DNA from: Chitinophaga pendula
GTDB taxonomy: Bacteria > Bacteroidota > Bacteroidia > Chitinophagales > Chitinophagaceae
Assembly: GCF_020386615.1 (NCBI RefSeq)
Contig: NZ_CP077769.1
Location: 4,650,001-4,714,000, forward strand
Direction of reading: 5' to 3'
Length of the DNA: 64,000 nt
Program-made: the position numbers and the translations under genes
Part shown: piece by piece, positions 46,664 to 55,721 of the stretch
Layout of the letters: the number at the start of each line of letters is the position of its first letter
How positions within the stretch are numbered: position 1 is the first letter of the stretch
Notes under the pieces: generated by a model
Told to the model about the DNA's origin: nothing
The model's database searches: none
The model's input: the letters and a program-made list of their open reading frames with translations, nothing else

Positions 46664-47184
46664 GATTGTGATGGTGATGAGTGAAAATGATCGGATGCTA
46701 TACCAGGCAATTGCTCCAGAATACGGGCAGACAACGCTTGTTGCTGTACCGCACGCTCCAGCTGCGCAACGCCTTCTAAAATTTGCTTACTTTGTTTTCC
46801 AGCCGCCGCCAGCGACTCCATAGCCACATTGATCGCCTCCCACACAGGCTGCACCTCCCGCAACAACTCCTCCCCCTTACGGGTCAGCAATACAAGCTGC
46901 CGACGCCCATCATCCGGACAAGGCCCCGTCTTTACCAGCCCCTTCCGCTTTAAATTAGCCACCAGCTGACTCACCGCCGAATGAGATACCTCCAGCTGAT
47001 CCGCTATGTCCACCAAGGGCATCGGCTGCGCTTTCGATAATAAATAGAATACCGGGAACCAACTGGCATCAAACGCAATACCCGCCTGCTCATACACCTT
47101 ATTCACCTCCATAAGGAAATACTCACTCAAACGCCGCAAACGACTGCCGAAAACCAGATAACCCAAGGATGGATAAAAAGACAT
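46660..47184 (-). CDS. MarR-family regulator of the hut operon
   Basis: The 174-residue winged-helix protein has MPLVDIADQLEVSHSAVSQL as the recognition HTH and a wing GLVKTGPCPDDGRRQLVLL. Long N- and C-terminal helices serve dimerisation. It is the first gene of the hut transcript, overlapping hutH, and two nearly equal palindromic sites lie upstream of it. Autoregulation and control of histidine use is the natural inference. This differs from the GntR-type HutC of proteobacteria and the HutP system of Bacillus. Confidence 0.9.
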   Translation of the reverse strand: MSFYPSLGYLVFGSRLRRLSEYFLMEVNKVYEQAGIAFDASWFPVFYLLSKAQPMPLVDIADQLEVSHSAVSQLVANLKRKGLVKTGPCPDDGRRQLVLLTRKGEELLREVQPVWEAINVAMESLAAAGKQSKQILEGVAQLERAVQQQALSARILEQLPGIASDHFHSSPSQS

Positions 47185-47209
47185 ACACCTGGAATTTTAA
47201 TATTAATTG

Positions 47210-47229
47210 TATAAGCACTTATATATTTA
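47210..47229 (-). promoter_or_regulatory. Candidate hut operator, site 1
   Basis: TATAAGCACTTATATATTTA has the inverted core TAAG-CA-CTTA and matches site 2 at 18 of 20 bases. It lies 26 bp upstream of the MarR-gene start. Confidence 0.7.
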
Positions 47230-47270
47230 AGCAGGTAAAAAGTGCCACATAGACGCCTTTATACAAAATA

Positions 47271-47290
47271 TATAAGCACTTACATATTTG
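47271..47290 (-). promoter_or_regulatory. Candidate hut operator, site 2
   Basis: TATAAGCACTTACATATTTG repeats site 1 61 bp upstream. The extended arms AAATATATAAG / CTTACATATTT pair at 10 of 11 positions. It lies between the divergent... and SET-gene end, within the hut promoter region. Confidence 0.7.
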
Positions 47291-47338
47291 AATACAATAA
47301 TAAGGAATTTTTCAATTCCTTATTATGCGCAATCCTGC

Positions 47339-47728
47339 TTATTTCTTTCTTACATCAAACCAAACCGGGTTCTTGTTATCCACATCCCCGTTGTAATTGA
47401 TACTAAGTTCTTCTCCCTTGCTAATGTCCCGGCGGGTAATAATACTCATCGTATCCGCATCAAAGTCCATCTCATACTCACAATTAGGATCATAAGCATG
47501 GTTGTAAATGGAACAGTAACCCAACGCAACACAGGAACGGGTCTCACGTACACCCCACAGGAAAATGTAATTGTGCAGCTTCGTTTTGTCCACGATCTCT
47601 GTGTCGTCATAAGACAGTACGATTACCGGAGATATCTCAATACGTGTTCCGGCAGGGATTCTTTCTTTGGTGAAAACACCTCTTCCCTTCCCTTTCGTCT
47701 TGTCAATGTATAAGTATGGTTTTATCAT
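47339..47728 (-). CDS. SET-domain protein-lysine methyltransferase-like protein
   Basis: The 129-residue protein is a bare SET domain. Its signature parts are GKGRGVFTKERIPAGTRIE (SAM site start), YIFLWG, NHAYDPNCEYEMDF (the NHxxxPN motif) and GEELSINYN (GEEL..Y). No pre-SET or zinc-binding part is present. Bacterial stand-alone SET proteins can methylate ribosomal or histone-like proteins; the target here is unknown. It points toward the hut promoter region and is divergent from the second bestrophin gene. Confidence 0.9.
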   Translation of the reverse strand: MIKPYLYIDKTKGKGRGVFTKERIPAGTRIEISPVIVLSYDDTEIVDKTKLHNYIFLWGVRETRSCVALGYCSIYNHAYDPNCEYEMDFDADTMSIITRRDISKGEELSINYNGDVDNKNPVWFDVRKK

Positions 47729-47803
47729 AAATCTTTAAACTGAAATAAGAAGCCGTAAAATAAAGGTAAAGCAGGAAGTTATCAAAATCATGTTGAAAAT
47801 TTT

Positions 47804-47811
47804 TAGGTTTG
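47804..47811 (+). promoter_or_regulatory. -7 promoter element of the second bestrophin gene
   Basis: TAGGTTTG matches TAnnTTTG exactly, 54 bp before the ATG. No clear -33 element is seen. Confidence 0.45.
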
Positions 47812-47865
47812 CGGCTGGATACAAACACCGGCCGGTAGCCGGTCGTAAACAGCCTTACTTTACTT

Positions 47866-48735
47866 ATGATCAACTACAACCCAAAAGACTGGTTCACCTT
47901 TATATTCCGCCTGCATAAAGCAGATACCGTCCGGAAGCTCTTTCCCATGTTCATCGCATTGGCTGCTTACTCCGCACTCATCGCTATATTGGAACTCGAA
48001 GTCTTTAAACTGTCGCAAAACAGCGATCTCAAGAATATTTCCCTGATGCATGGCCTCCTGGGCTTCGTCATCTCCCTACTCCTGGTATTCAGGACCAACA
48101 CCGCCTACGATCGCTGGTGGGAAGGACGCAAACAATGGGGCGCACTCGTAAACAATAGCCGTAACCTCTCCCTCAAACTGGACGCTATCCTGCCTGCTAC
48201 CAACACAACCGACAGGATCTTCTTCCGTTTTATGATCCCCAACTACGCCTTCAGCCTTAAAAATCACCTCCGCACAACCTTTATCCCCGAAGAACTGGAA
48301 AATACAGATCAATACCTCCCGGATAGCAGCCGGCACGTCCCTAACCAGATAGCTGGCCAGATGATGAAAAAGATACAGGAACTCTATCGCCAGGGCCAGA
48401 TCAGTGGCGACCAGCTCATTACCATCAATGCCGAATTGCAGTCCTTCACCGATATCTGCGGCGCCTGCGAAAGGATCCGCAATACCCCCATCCCTTTCTC
48501 CTACAGCGTCTTTCTTAAAAAATTCATCTTCTTCTACATCATGACACTCCCATTAGGATACGTATTCAGCGTCGGATACCTCATTATCCCCATGATAGTG
48601 TTCATATTCTTCGTACTGGCAAGTCTCGAACTGATCGCCGAAGAAATTGAAGATCCTTTCGGCAGCGATGCCAACGACCTACCCACAGATACGATATGCA
48701 TCAATATCCGTAAACATGTAGGCGAAATATTATAA
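47866..48735 (+). CDS. Bestrophin-family ion channel, second copy
   Basis: The 289-residue paralogue of the protein at 30549-31457 has the signature RTNTAYDRWWEGRKQWGALV. TM segments lie at about 22-45 and 62-80, with a later hydrophobic pair (FIFFYIMTLPLGYVFSVGYL, IIPMIVFIFFVLASLEL). The conserved EEIEDPFGSDANDLPTD near the C-terminus closes the domain. The context (SET gene, mgtE) differs from the first copy, so the two are probably regulated separately. Confidence 0.93.
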   Translation: MINYNPKDWFTFIFRLHKADTVRKLFPMFIALAAYSALIAILELEVFKLSQNSDLKNISLMHGLLGFVISLLLVFRTNTAYDRWWEGRKQWGALVNNSRNLSLKLDAILPATNTTDRIFFRFMIPNYAFSLKNHLRTTFIPEELENTDQYLPDSSRHVPNQIAGQMMKKIQELYRQGQISGDQLITINAELQSFTDICGACERIRNTPIPFSYSVFLKKFIFFYIMTLPLGYVFSVGYLIIPMIVFIFFVLASLELIAEEIEDPFGSDANDLPTDTICINIRKHVGEIL

Positions 48736-48794
48736 GCCGCGCACAACCCACAACCTTTTTATCTTATTTTCGCTCACTGAGAGACTACCGGATT

Positions 48795-50171
48795 ATGGAA
48801 AATGAAGTTTTACTGGAACGGTTCGAAGCGCTTGTCGCAGAGCATAGCTACGCAGAGTTACGGGTGTACCTGGATGATCAACTCATCACGGACATTACAG
48901 AACTCCTGCACGAACTACCCGAACAAGCCGGTATCATTATCAATCATCTCTCCATAGGTCGCGCAGCCGCAGCCTTCCGTATCCTCGACTTCCATGCCCA
49001 GGAAGATGTCATCCGCGAACTGCCAGCCACCAAAGTAGCCGAACTGCTCAATGAACTGCCCGCAGATGACCGCGCCGCATTCCTCGGCGAACTACCCAAC
49101 GAAGCCGTAAAAGAACTCATCAAACTACTCGATCCCGAAGAAAGAAAGATCACCCTATCCCTCCTCGGATACCGGGAAACCAGCGTCGGCCGTATCATGA
49201 CGCCGGAATATATCGCCGTACAGGAAGACTGGACCGTAAAACATGTACTCGAACATATCCGCGAACATGGCAAAGACAGCGAAACCATCGACGTGATATA
49301 CGTCGTCGATGAAAAAGGGACCCTGCTCGACGACTTCCGTATCAGAGAATTCCTCCTCGTAGCCCAGGATACCGTCGTTCATACCCTCATGGACGACCGC
49401 TTCGTATCCCTCCATGTCAACGACGACCAGGAAGAAGCCATACAGATATTCCGGATGGAAAACCGTGTCGCCCTTCCCGTAGTCGACGATAACGGCCTCC
49501 TGCTGGGTATCGTGACCATCGATGATATGTTGTGGATCGCTAACGAAGAACATACCGAAGACATCCAAAAGATAGGGGGTACCGAAGCACTCGACGAACC
49601 CTATCTCGACATGCCACTGCTCAAACTGGTTAAAAAACGTATAGGCTGGCTGATCGTACTATTCATCGGCGAAATGCTCACCGCCACCGCCATGGGTTTT
49701 TTCGAAGACGAAATAGCCAAAGCCGTAGTACTCGCCCTCTTCGTACCGCTTATTATCTCCAGCGGTGGTAATAGCGGCTCCCAGGCCTCTACCCTCATCA
49801 TCCAGGCCATGGCATTAGGCGAGATCTCCATCAGCGACTGGTGGCGCGTCATGCGCCGTGAACTGCTGTCAGGTATTATGCTTGGCAGCGTACTGGGCCT
49901 CATCGGCTTCATGCGTATCGTCATCTGGAACCGCCTCTTTCACACCTATGGCGAACATACCGTCCTCATCGGATCGACCGTAGGTATCTCCCTTATCGGT
50001 GTAGTATTGTGGGGAACCCTATCCGGCTCTATGCTCCCCCTCCTGCTTAAAAAACTGGGAGCTGACCCAGCTACCTCCTCCGCCCCCTTTGTCGCTACAC
50101 TCGTAGACGTAACCGGCCTGTTGATCTACTTCTCCGTCGCCTATACCCTCATGCAAGGCATTTTGCTCTGA
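48795..50171 (+). CDS. mgtE: Magnesium transporter MgtE
   Basis: The 458-residue protein has the full MgtE order. An acidic helical MgtE_N domain at about 25-125 contains LNELPADDRAAFLGELPNE. Tandem CBS domains follow at about 130-250, beginning TSVGRIMTPEYIAV. A C-terminal five-TM pore begins RIGWLIVLFIGEML, with FVPLIISSGGNSGSQAST and LVDVTGLLIYFSVAY. The N and CBS domains sense cytosolic Mg2+ in the Thermus structure. It follows the bestrophin gene by 59 bp and could share its transcript. Confidence 0.95.
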   Translation: MENEVLLERFEALVAEHSYAELRVYLDDQLITDITELLHELPEQAGIIINHLSIGRAAAAFRILDFHAQEDVIRELPATKVAELLNELPADDRAAFLGELPNEAVKELIKLLDPEERKITLSLLGYRETSVGRIMTPEYIAVQEDWTVKHVLEHIREHGKDSETIDVIYVVDEKGTLLDDFRIREFLLVAQDTVVHTLMDDRFVSLHVNDDQEEAIQIFRMENRVALPVVDDNGLLLGIVTIDDMLWIANEEHTEDIQKIGGTEALDEPYLDMPLLKLVKKRIGWLIVLFIGEMLTATAMGFFEDEIAKAVVLALFVPLIISSGGNSGSQASTLIIQAMALGEISISDWWRVMRRELLSGIMLGSVLGLIGFMRIVIWNRLFHTYGEHTVLIGSTVGISLIGVVLWGTLSGSMLPLLLKKLGADPATSSAPFVATLVDVTGLLIYFSVAYTLMQGILL

Positions 50172-50180
50172 CCGGTTCAC

Positions 50181-50217
50181 AAAAAATAATGCCCGGAAGC
50201 AACCAGCTTCCAGGCAT
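50181..50217. terminator. Bidirectional terminator between mgtE and the phosphatase gene
   Basis: The stem ATGCC-C-GGAAGC / GCTTCC-A-GGCAT spans 50189-50217. A6 at 50181-50186 gives a T tract on the minus strand. Confidence 0.8.
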
Positions 50218-50250
50218 ATATCAACTCCCTTCCGGGATTACATACCCTGC

Positions 50251-50778
50251 CTAATAATGACTAACCTGCACCTTCGTCGATTTCCGTCCCCTCTGAACAA
50301 TAAAGAGATAACCAAATTCCTGATCACCGATCGAATCGATCTGCACCCTCGCCCGCAAAGCGTATAGGATAGGAAGTAAGGTATTACTATGTCCTACCAC
50401 CAATAGCCGCTTCCCCCAGTCATCCCTCCTGGATATCTCATATATCAGCGACTCCCCGGTTGTATCAGCCCGGTAATAAGCAGTATCCAGGTGCAACCGC
50501 AACCGTAACGAATCTGCCGTTTGCACCGCCCGCCGGTAAGGAGTAGTATATATCTTCTGTATACCGGAATCCTTCAGCAACCGATACAGCCGGCCCGCCC
50601 GCAATAACCCCTCCGGCGTCAATGTAGAGTCCCTGCCGGGATACTTCTCCGCATGCCGCACCAGGAACACCGTCCCCGTCAGGAATGTCGTATCTTCCAC
50701 GAGCGGCACCGTTTCCCGCCCGCTGGGCGCAGGCTGACAACCGTATATCAAAAGAAATATAATAACAAAGTAACGCAT
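50251..50778 (-). CDS. Histidine-phosphatase-family lipoprotein
   Basis: The 175-residue protein starts with a lipoprotein signal whose Cys14 (LLIYGCQ) would be lipidated. The phosphohistidine motif LVRHAEKY, the later R in TPYRRAVQTADSL and the second catalytic His in VVGHSNTLLPI place it in branch 1 (phosphoglycerate-mutase/SixA-like). It is exported to the periplasm or envelope; the substrate is unknown. It is divergent from the DPP gene. Confidence 0.9.
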   Translation of the reverse strand: MRYFVIIFLLIYGCQPAPSGRETVPLVEDTTFLTGTVFLVRHAEKYPGRDSTLTPEGLLRAGRLYRLLKDSGIQKIYTTPYRRAVQTADSLRLRLHLDTAYYRADTTGESLIYEISRRDDWGKRLLVVGHSNTLLPILYALRARVQIDSIGDQEFGYLFIVQRGRKSTKVQVSHY

Positions 50779-50829
50779 CGTATTTTAGCCAATAATAAAT
50801 AACAGCAACATACAACAAAATCCCGCATC

Positions 50830-53187
50830 ATGATGAAAAAGTGGGCAATAGCCGCTCCTGTTCTATTCCTGACCTTCAATAGCTATAGTCAACAACTGTC
50901 CGTGGAAAAGATCATGCGCGACCCGAAATGGATAGGCACATCCCCCTCCGGCGCCACCTGGAGCACTGACAGCAAAACAATCTACTTTAACTGGAACCCA
51001 GAACAGGCACTGGCAGATTCCCTTTATGCCATCAATATCAAAGACAAAACACCCCGCAAAGTACCGGCGCCTTCCACCGGCTGGCAAAAAGCCATCACCT
51101 TCGCCGTCTATAATACTGCCCGTAACCGCATCGTATTCGCCTATAACGGAGACATATATACTCAGACAATACCCGGTGGCAAAATAGTCCGTATTACACA
51201 GACAACTACCACAGAAAGCGCACCGGCTTTCAGCTTCCACGACCAGCAGATCATTTACCGCCAGGGACAAGACCTCTACGCCTGGGATATCGCAACAGGT
51301 AGCACTTCCCAGCTCACCGCCTTTACAAAGGGTAAAGCCCCCGCTACACCCAAACTCAATATCCAGGAACAATGGCTCAAAGACCGCGAACTGGAAATCA
51401 TGGATGTATTGAAAGAAAAAAAAGAACAAAAGGACGCTGCCACTGCCTTCAATAAATTACATAAAGAGAAATCCCTCCGGAATATTTATACCGATGATAA
51501 AACCGTAAGCAATGTAGATATCAGCCCCGATGGCCGCTTTGTTACATATCGCCTGTTTAAATCAGCAGGAGAACGTCGTAATACCATCGTGCCGGAATTC
51601 GTAAACGAAAGTGGATATACTACAGACATTCAGGCCCGCACCAATGTTGGTACGCCCAGCGGCACCTACGAGAGCTTTGTCTTCGATCGGGAAAAAGATA
51701 CCGTACTACCGATCCATACCAATAACTTGCCCGGGATCACTACACCACCTGCATTTTTACAGGATTATAAAAAAGATACCGCCAGGCCCGCACCTCGCCC
51801 CGTGATCGTCAACGGCCCCTACTGGAACGAACCAGGTACGCAGGCCCTGGTAGATGTGCGCTCATTGGATAACAAAGATCGCTGGATTATGCTCCTGCTA
51901 CCGGCAACCGGCACCCTCAGCCTCATCGACCACCAACATGACGACGCCTGGATAAGCGGCCCGGGTATCGGCTGGACCCAGGGAGATGGCGCTATCGGCT
52001 GGCTAAATGATCAAACTTGCTGGTACCAGTCCGAAGCCACCGGCTACAGCCACCTATATAGCCGCCATATCAATGAATCTACAGCTAAAGCACTTACAGC
52101 AGGACGTTTTGAAGTGCAGGACGTCTATCTTACACACGATAAGAAATTCTTTTACATCGTCACCAACGAAGTACATCCGGGCGAAAAACAGCTCTACCGG
52201 CTGCCTGCAACCGGTGGTAAAAGAGAAAAGATCACCACCCAGGAAGGCGCACATGAAGTAACTATATCCCCGGACGAACAGTGGGTAGCCTATCGCTACT
52301 CCTCCTCCAACCAGCCCTGGGAACTATTCCTGCAACCGCTGAAAGCGGGCGCTTCCCCCATACAACTCACCAGCAAAGGCCGCTCCGATGAATTCAATGC
52401 CTACCCATGGCGTAAAGCAGAAGTCATCACCTTTTCGGCCAGAGATGGCGAGCAGGTATATGCCCGCCTCTATCGCCCCAATGCAGCTACCAAAAATGGC
52501 GCTGCCGTCATCTTCGTTCACGGCGCCGGCTACCTGCAAAATGCACACAAATGGTGGAGCCAGTACTTCCGGGAATATATGTTCCACAATCTCCTCGCCG
52601 ACAAAGGATATACCGTACTCGATATAGACTACCGTGCCAGTGCCGGCTATGGCCGTAATTGGCGTACCGGCATTTACCGCTATATGGGAGACAAAGACCT
52701 GACCGATCAACTGGATGGCGCCAGCTATCTCACCACACAAATGGGAGTTGATCCCAAACGTATCGGTATATACGGCGGTAGCTATGGCGGCTTTATCACC
52801 CTCATGGCCATGTTTACGCAACCGGATGCATTCGCCGCAGGAGCCGCCCTCCGTTCCGTCACAGACTGGGCACACTACAACCATGGATATACCAGCAATA
52901 TCCTGAACGAACCATTCACCGATAGCATCGCCTATCGCAGGTCCTCTCCCATCTATCACGCCGCCGGCCTCAAAGGACATCTCCTCATGTGCCACGGCAT
53001 GGTGGATACCAACGTCCATTTCCAGGATATCGTACGGCTCACCCAGCGCCTCATAGAACTGGGAAAAGACAACTGGGAACTGGCCGTATACCCCGTCGAA
53101 GACCACGGATTCATCACCCCTTCCTCCTGGACAGATGAATACAAACGTATCCTCAAACTCTTCGACAATACCCTGATTAAAAAGTAA
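50830..53187 (+). CDS. S9-family dipeptidyl peptidase IV-like protease
   Basis: The 785-residue secreted protein has a signal peptide (MMKKWAIAAPVLFLTFNSYS) and an N-terminal beta-propeller up to about residue 530. The alpha/beta-hydrolase domain has catalytic Ser in GIYGGSYGGF, an Asp in HGMVDTNVHF and His in VEDHGFITP. The EE-type N-terminal anchor motif of DPP-IV is not obvious, so the exact cleavage (dipeptidyl or acyl-aminoacyl) is uncertain. It most likely degrades peptides in the periplasm. Confidence 0.9.
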   Translation: MMKKWAIAAPVLFLTFNSYSQQLSVEKIMRDPKWIGTSPSGATWSTDSKTIYFNWNPEQALADSLYAINIKDKTPRKVPAPSTGWQKAITFAVYNTARNRIVFAYNGDIYTQTIPGGKIVRITQTTTTESAPAFSFHDQQIIYRQGQDLYAWDIATGSTSQLTAFTKGKAPATPKLNIQEQWLKDRELEIMDVLKEKKEQKDAATAFNKLHKEKSLRNIYTDDKTVSNVDISPDGRFVTYRLFKSAGERRNTIVPEFVNESGYTTDIQARTNVGTPSGTYESFVFDREKDTVLPIHTNNLPGITTPPAFLQDYKKDTARPAPRPVIVNGPYWNEPGTQALVDVRSLDNKDRWIMLLLPATGTLSLIDHQHDDAWISGPGIGWTQGDGAIGWLNDQTCWYQSEATGYSHLYSRHINESTAKALTAGRFEVQDVYLTHDKKFFYIVTNEVHPGEKQLYRLPATGGKREKITTQEGAHEVTISPDEQWVAYRYSSSNQPWELFLQPLKAGASPIQLTSKGRSDEFNAYPWRKAEVITFSARDGEQVYARLYRPNAATKNGAAVIFVHGAGYLQNAHKWWSQYFREYMFHNLLADKGYTVLDIDYRASAGYGRNWRTGIYRYMGDKDLTDQLDGASYLTTQMGVDPKRIGIYGGSYGGFITLMAMFTQPDAFAAGAALRSVTDWAHYNHGYTSNILNEPFTDSIAYRRSSPIYHAAGLKGHLLMCHGMVDTNVHFQDIVRLTQRLIELGKDNWELAVYPVEDHGFITPSSWTDEYKRILKLFDNTLIKK

Positions 53188-53206
53188 TTATCACACATAT
53201 ACCCGG

Positions 53207-53245
53207 CCCTTACTTTCCACATTTTTGCAAACCGGGAAGTAAGGG
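53207..53245 (+). terminator. Terminator of the S9 peptidase gene
   Basis: The stem CCCTTACTTTCC / GGGAAGTAAGGG pairs at 11 of 12 positions, with a 15-nt loop and TCTTCCCC after it. The T tract is weak. Confidence 0.7.
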
Positions 53246-53530
53246 TCTTCCCCGATTCACACCGTGTCGCTTGCACACTTATATTAATCTTTTATTACCT
53301 CCTTTGCGTATTTAGCTGAAAAACAATATACTTGCATTCATTTTCCGGCTACTCCACTTGTGACAAACCAGTCAGGCACATTATTTGCAAAATGCCGCCT
53401 GTCTGATCCCAGCAAAAGGCCGGTCAGTACACAAAACCATATCAGTTATAAGTTTATCGGATAATAGCCCCTCAAAGGCTGCTGCATCGCGGAAAACACC
53501 ATAACAAGTTTATTCTAAAACCATGTCAAA

Positions 53531-53644
53531 ATGTTGATGAATCAAATCAATACCTACGCCAACGCCGTTGGCCCTACCAACCAGAACATATGCCCATACC
53601 CGGATGGTTACCAACCCGACAACGTATATGTCATATTTTATTAG
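53531..53644 (+). CDS. Candidate 37-residue small protein upstream of glmS
   Basis: From the ATG at 53531 (or 53537) the frame reads MLMNQINTYANAVGPTNQNI and ends PDGYQPDNVYVIFY before TAG. It is rich in Asn, Tyr and Pro, and its codons end mostly in C like those of the neighbouring genes. It is too short for routine calling. No start-region motif proves translation. It may be a real small protein, a leader peptide for glmS or chance. Confidence 0.35.
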   Translation: MLMNQINTYANAVGPTNQNICPYPDGYQPDNVYVIFY

Positions 53645-53705
53645 CATATTGCGATACTTTATTACCAAAATGTAAGACCTAATTGACTTAAATTCATAAA
53701 ATCAT

Positions 53706-55541
53706 ATGTGCGGAATAGTTGCATACATAGGACAACGGGAAGCTTATCCCATCGTACTGAAAGGATTAAAAAGACTGGAATATAGAGGATACGACAGCGC
53801 CGGGATCGCCCTGATCAATAACGGCCTGCAGGTATATAAAAAGAAAGGAAAGGTAGCCGAACTGGAAGAACACCTGACCGGCAAAAATGTGCAGAGTAAT
53901 ATCGCTATCGGCCACACCAGATGGGCCACCCACGGCGAACCGAGCGATCGTAACTCCCACCCCCACCAATCCGGTAATGGCAGGTTAGCCATGATCCACA
54001 ATGGCATCATCGAAAACTATGCGCAACTCAAGCAGGAACTGCTCAATAAAGGCCATGTTTTCAAAAGTGATACCGATACCGAAGTACTCGTACACTTCAT
54101 AGAAGAAATACAGGAAAGCAACAATTGCTCCACTGAAGAAGCCGTACGTATCGCCCTGAAACGCGTCGTAGGTGCATATGTAATCGTGATCATCGATTCC
54201 AAAGACCCTAATACCCTCATCGCAGCCCGCAAAGGTAGCCCCCTGGTAATAGGCGTAGGCCGCGGCGAACATTTCCTCGCTTCCGATGCCTCTCCAATCG
54301 TAGAATATACCAAAGAAGTAGTATACGTAAATGACTACGAGATCGCCATTATAAGAGGAGATGAACTCATCCTCAAAAATATCTCCAACGAAATTCAAAC
54401 CCCCTATATCCAAAAACTGGATATAGAACTCGCAGCTATAGAAAAAGGTGGACACGACCACTTTATGATCAAAGAAATATTCGAACAACCACAAACTATC
54501 TTCGATAGCCTCCGTGGCCGTCTCGATGCCAAATTGGGCACCCTGACCATGGGTGGTATCCGCGATCATGCTGACCTCCTGAAAAATGCAAACCGTATCG
54601 TGATCGTTGCCTGCGGTACCTCCTGGCACGCCGGCCTAGTAGCAGAATATATGATAGAAGAACTCTGTCGTATACCCGTTGAGGTAGAATATGCCTCAGA
54701 GTTCCGCTATCGTAACCCCGTTATTGGTAAAGGAGATGTGATCATCGCCGTATCCCAATCCGGCGAAACAGCAGATACACTCGTGGCCATAGAAAGCGCC
54801 AAAGAAAAAGGCGCTATCATCCTGGGTGTTTGTAATGTCGTAGGCTCTTCCATCGCCAGGGCTTCTCATGCCGGTGCTTACACCCATGCCGGCCCCGAGA
54901 TCGGCGTAGCCAGTACCAAAGCCTTCACAGCACAGCTGACCGTACTCGCCCTCATAGCACTCAAAATCGCTATCGAAAAAGGTACCATCACCCAACAGCG
55001 ATTCCAGCACCTGCTCGATGAACTCGAACATGTACCCGAAAAAGTAGCTGCCGCACTCGAACTAAACGAAAAAATCCGCCAGATCGGTGATAAATACAAA
55101 GATGCCCGCGACTTCCTGTTCCTCGGCCGTGGCTACAACTTCCCGGTAGCACTCGAAGGAGCCCTCAAATTAAAAGAGATCTCCTACATCCATGCCGAAG
55201 GATACCCCGCAGCAGAAATGAAACATGGCCCTATCGCACTGGTAGACGAAAACCTGCCGGTAGTATTCGTTGCCACCAAAGACAGCTACTACGAAAAAGT
55301 AGTATCTAATATACAAGAGATCAAAGCACGTAAAGGTAAAGTCATCGCAGTGGTCACCCAAGGCGATCAGGTGATCCCAGGTATGGCTGACGACGTAATA
55401 GAAGTACCCGAAGCAGATGAACTGGTAGCCCCTATCATCTCCGTAATTCCATTACAACTGCTGGCATATCATATCGGCGTACTTAAAGGCTTCGATGTAG
55501 ATAAACCGAGAAACCTGGCGAAATCTGTGACCGTTGAATAA
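53706..55541 (+). CDS. glmS: Glutamine-fructose-6-phosphate transaminase (isomerizing)
   Basis: The 611-residue enzyme makes glucosamine-6-phosphate, the first step to UDP-GlcNAc for peptidoglycan and lipopolysaccharide. The N-terminal Cys2 (MCGIVAYIG) is the glutaminase nucleophile, with GHTRWATHGEP. Two SIS domains at about 290-600 bind the sugar phosphate (CGTSWHAGL, SQSGETADT). The end KPRNLAKSVTVE is typical. A 14-bp-stem terminator follows. Confidence 0.98.
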   Translation: MCGIVAYIGQREAYPIVLKGLKRLEYRGYDSAGIALINNGLQVYKKKGKVAELEEHLTGKNVQSNIAIGHTRWATHGEPSDRNSHPHQSGNGRLAMIHNGIIENYAQLKQELLNKGHVFKSDTDTEVLVHFIEEIQESNNCSTEEAVRIALKRVVGAYVIVIIDSKDPNTLIAARKGSPLVIGVGRGEHFLASDASPIVEYTKEVVYVNDYEIAIIRGDELILKNISNEIQTPYIQKLDIELAAIEKGGHDHFMIKEIFEQPQTIFDSLRGRLDAKLGTLTMGGIRDHADLLKNANRIVIVACGTSWHAGLVAEYMIEELCRIPVEVEYASEFRYRNPVIGKGDVIIAVSQSGETADTLVAIESAKEKGAIILGVCNVVGSSIARASHAGAYTHAGPEIGVASTKAFTAQLTVLALIALKIAIEKGTITQQRFQHLLDELEHVPEKVAAALELNEKIRQIGDKYKDARDFLFLGRGYNFPVALEGALKLKEISYIHAEGYPAAEMKHGPIALVDENLPVVFVATKDSYYEKVVSNIQEIKARKGKVIAVVTQGDQVIPGMADDVIEVPEADELVAPIISVIPLQLLAYHIGVLKGFDVDKPRNLAKSVTVE

Positions 55542-55593
55542 TCACAGTCGTAGCTATTGAATAAACAAGAAGGAAACACCAGACAATAATTGT

Positions 55594-55650
55594 AAATGTA
55601 AAAGCAGATGCTGCAACGTCCTGCGTTGACAGCTCCCTGCTTTTACATTT
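55594..55650 (+). terminator. Terminator of glmS
   Basis: A perfect 14-bp stem AAATGTAAAAGCAG / CTGCTTTTACATTT has a second small stem inside. It is followed by TTACGTTTTTCC. Confidence 0.85.
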
Positions 55651-55721
55651 TACGTTTTTCCATTTCGTGAAAATTACCTACCTATACTCCCCGTACCGCT
55701 GCTTAATCCAAACATTGCTGC

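Larger units (their letters stand above)
53188..53705. other. Intergenic region upstream of glmS
   Basis: These 518 bp hold a terminator (53207-53245), otherwise unstructured sequence to about 53520, a 37-codon ORF (53531-53644) and about 60 AT-rich bases before the glmS ATG. No glmS ribozyme-like element was recognised and I see no tRNA. Confidence 0.75.

Noticed and set aside
47376..47384. TTATCCACA, an exact DnaA box
   Set aside because: It is single and inside the SET-domain gene, and expected by chance in 64 kb.
53188..53705. glmS ribozyme or other riboswitch
   Set aside because: No recognisable conserved core; glmS ribozymes are not expected in this phylum.
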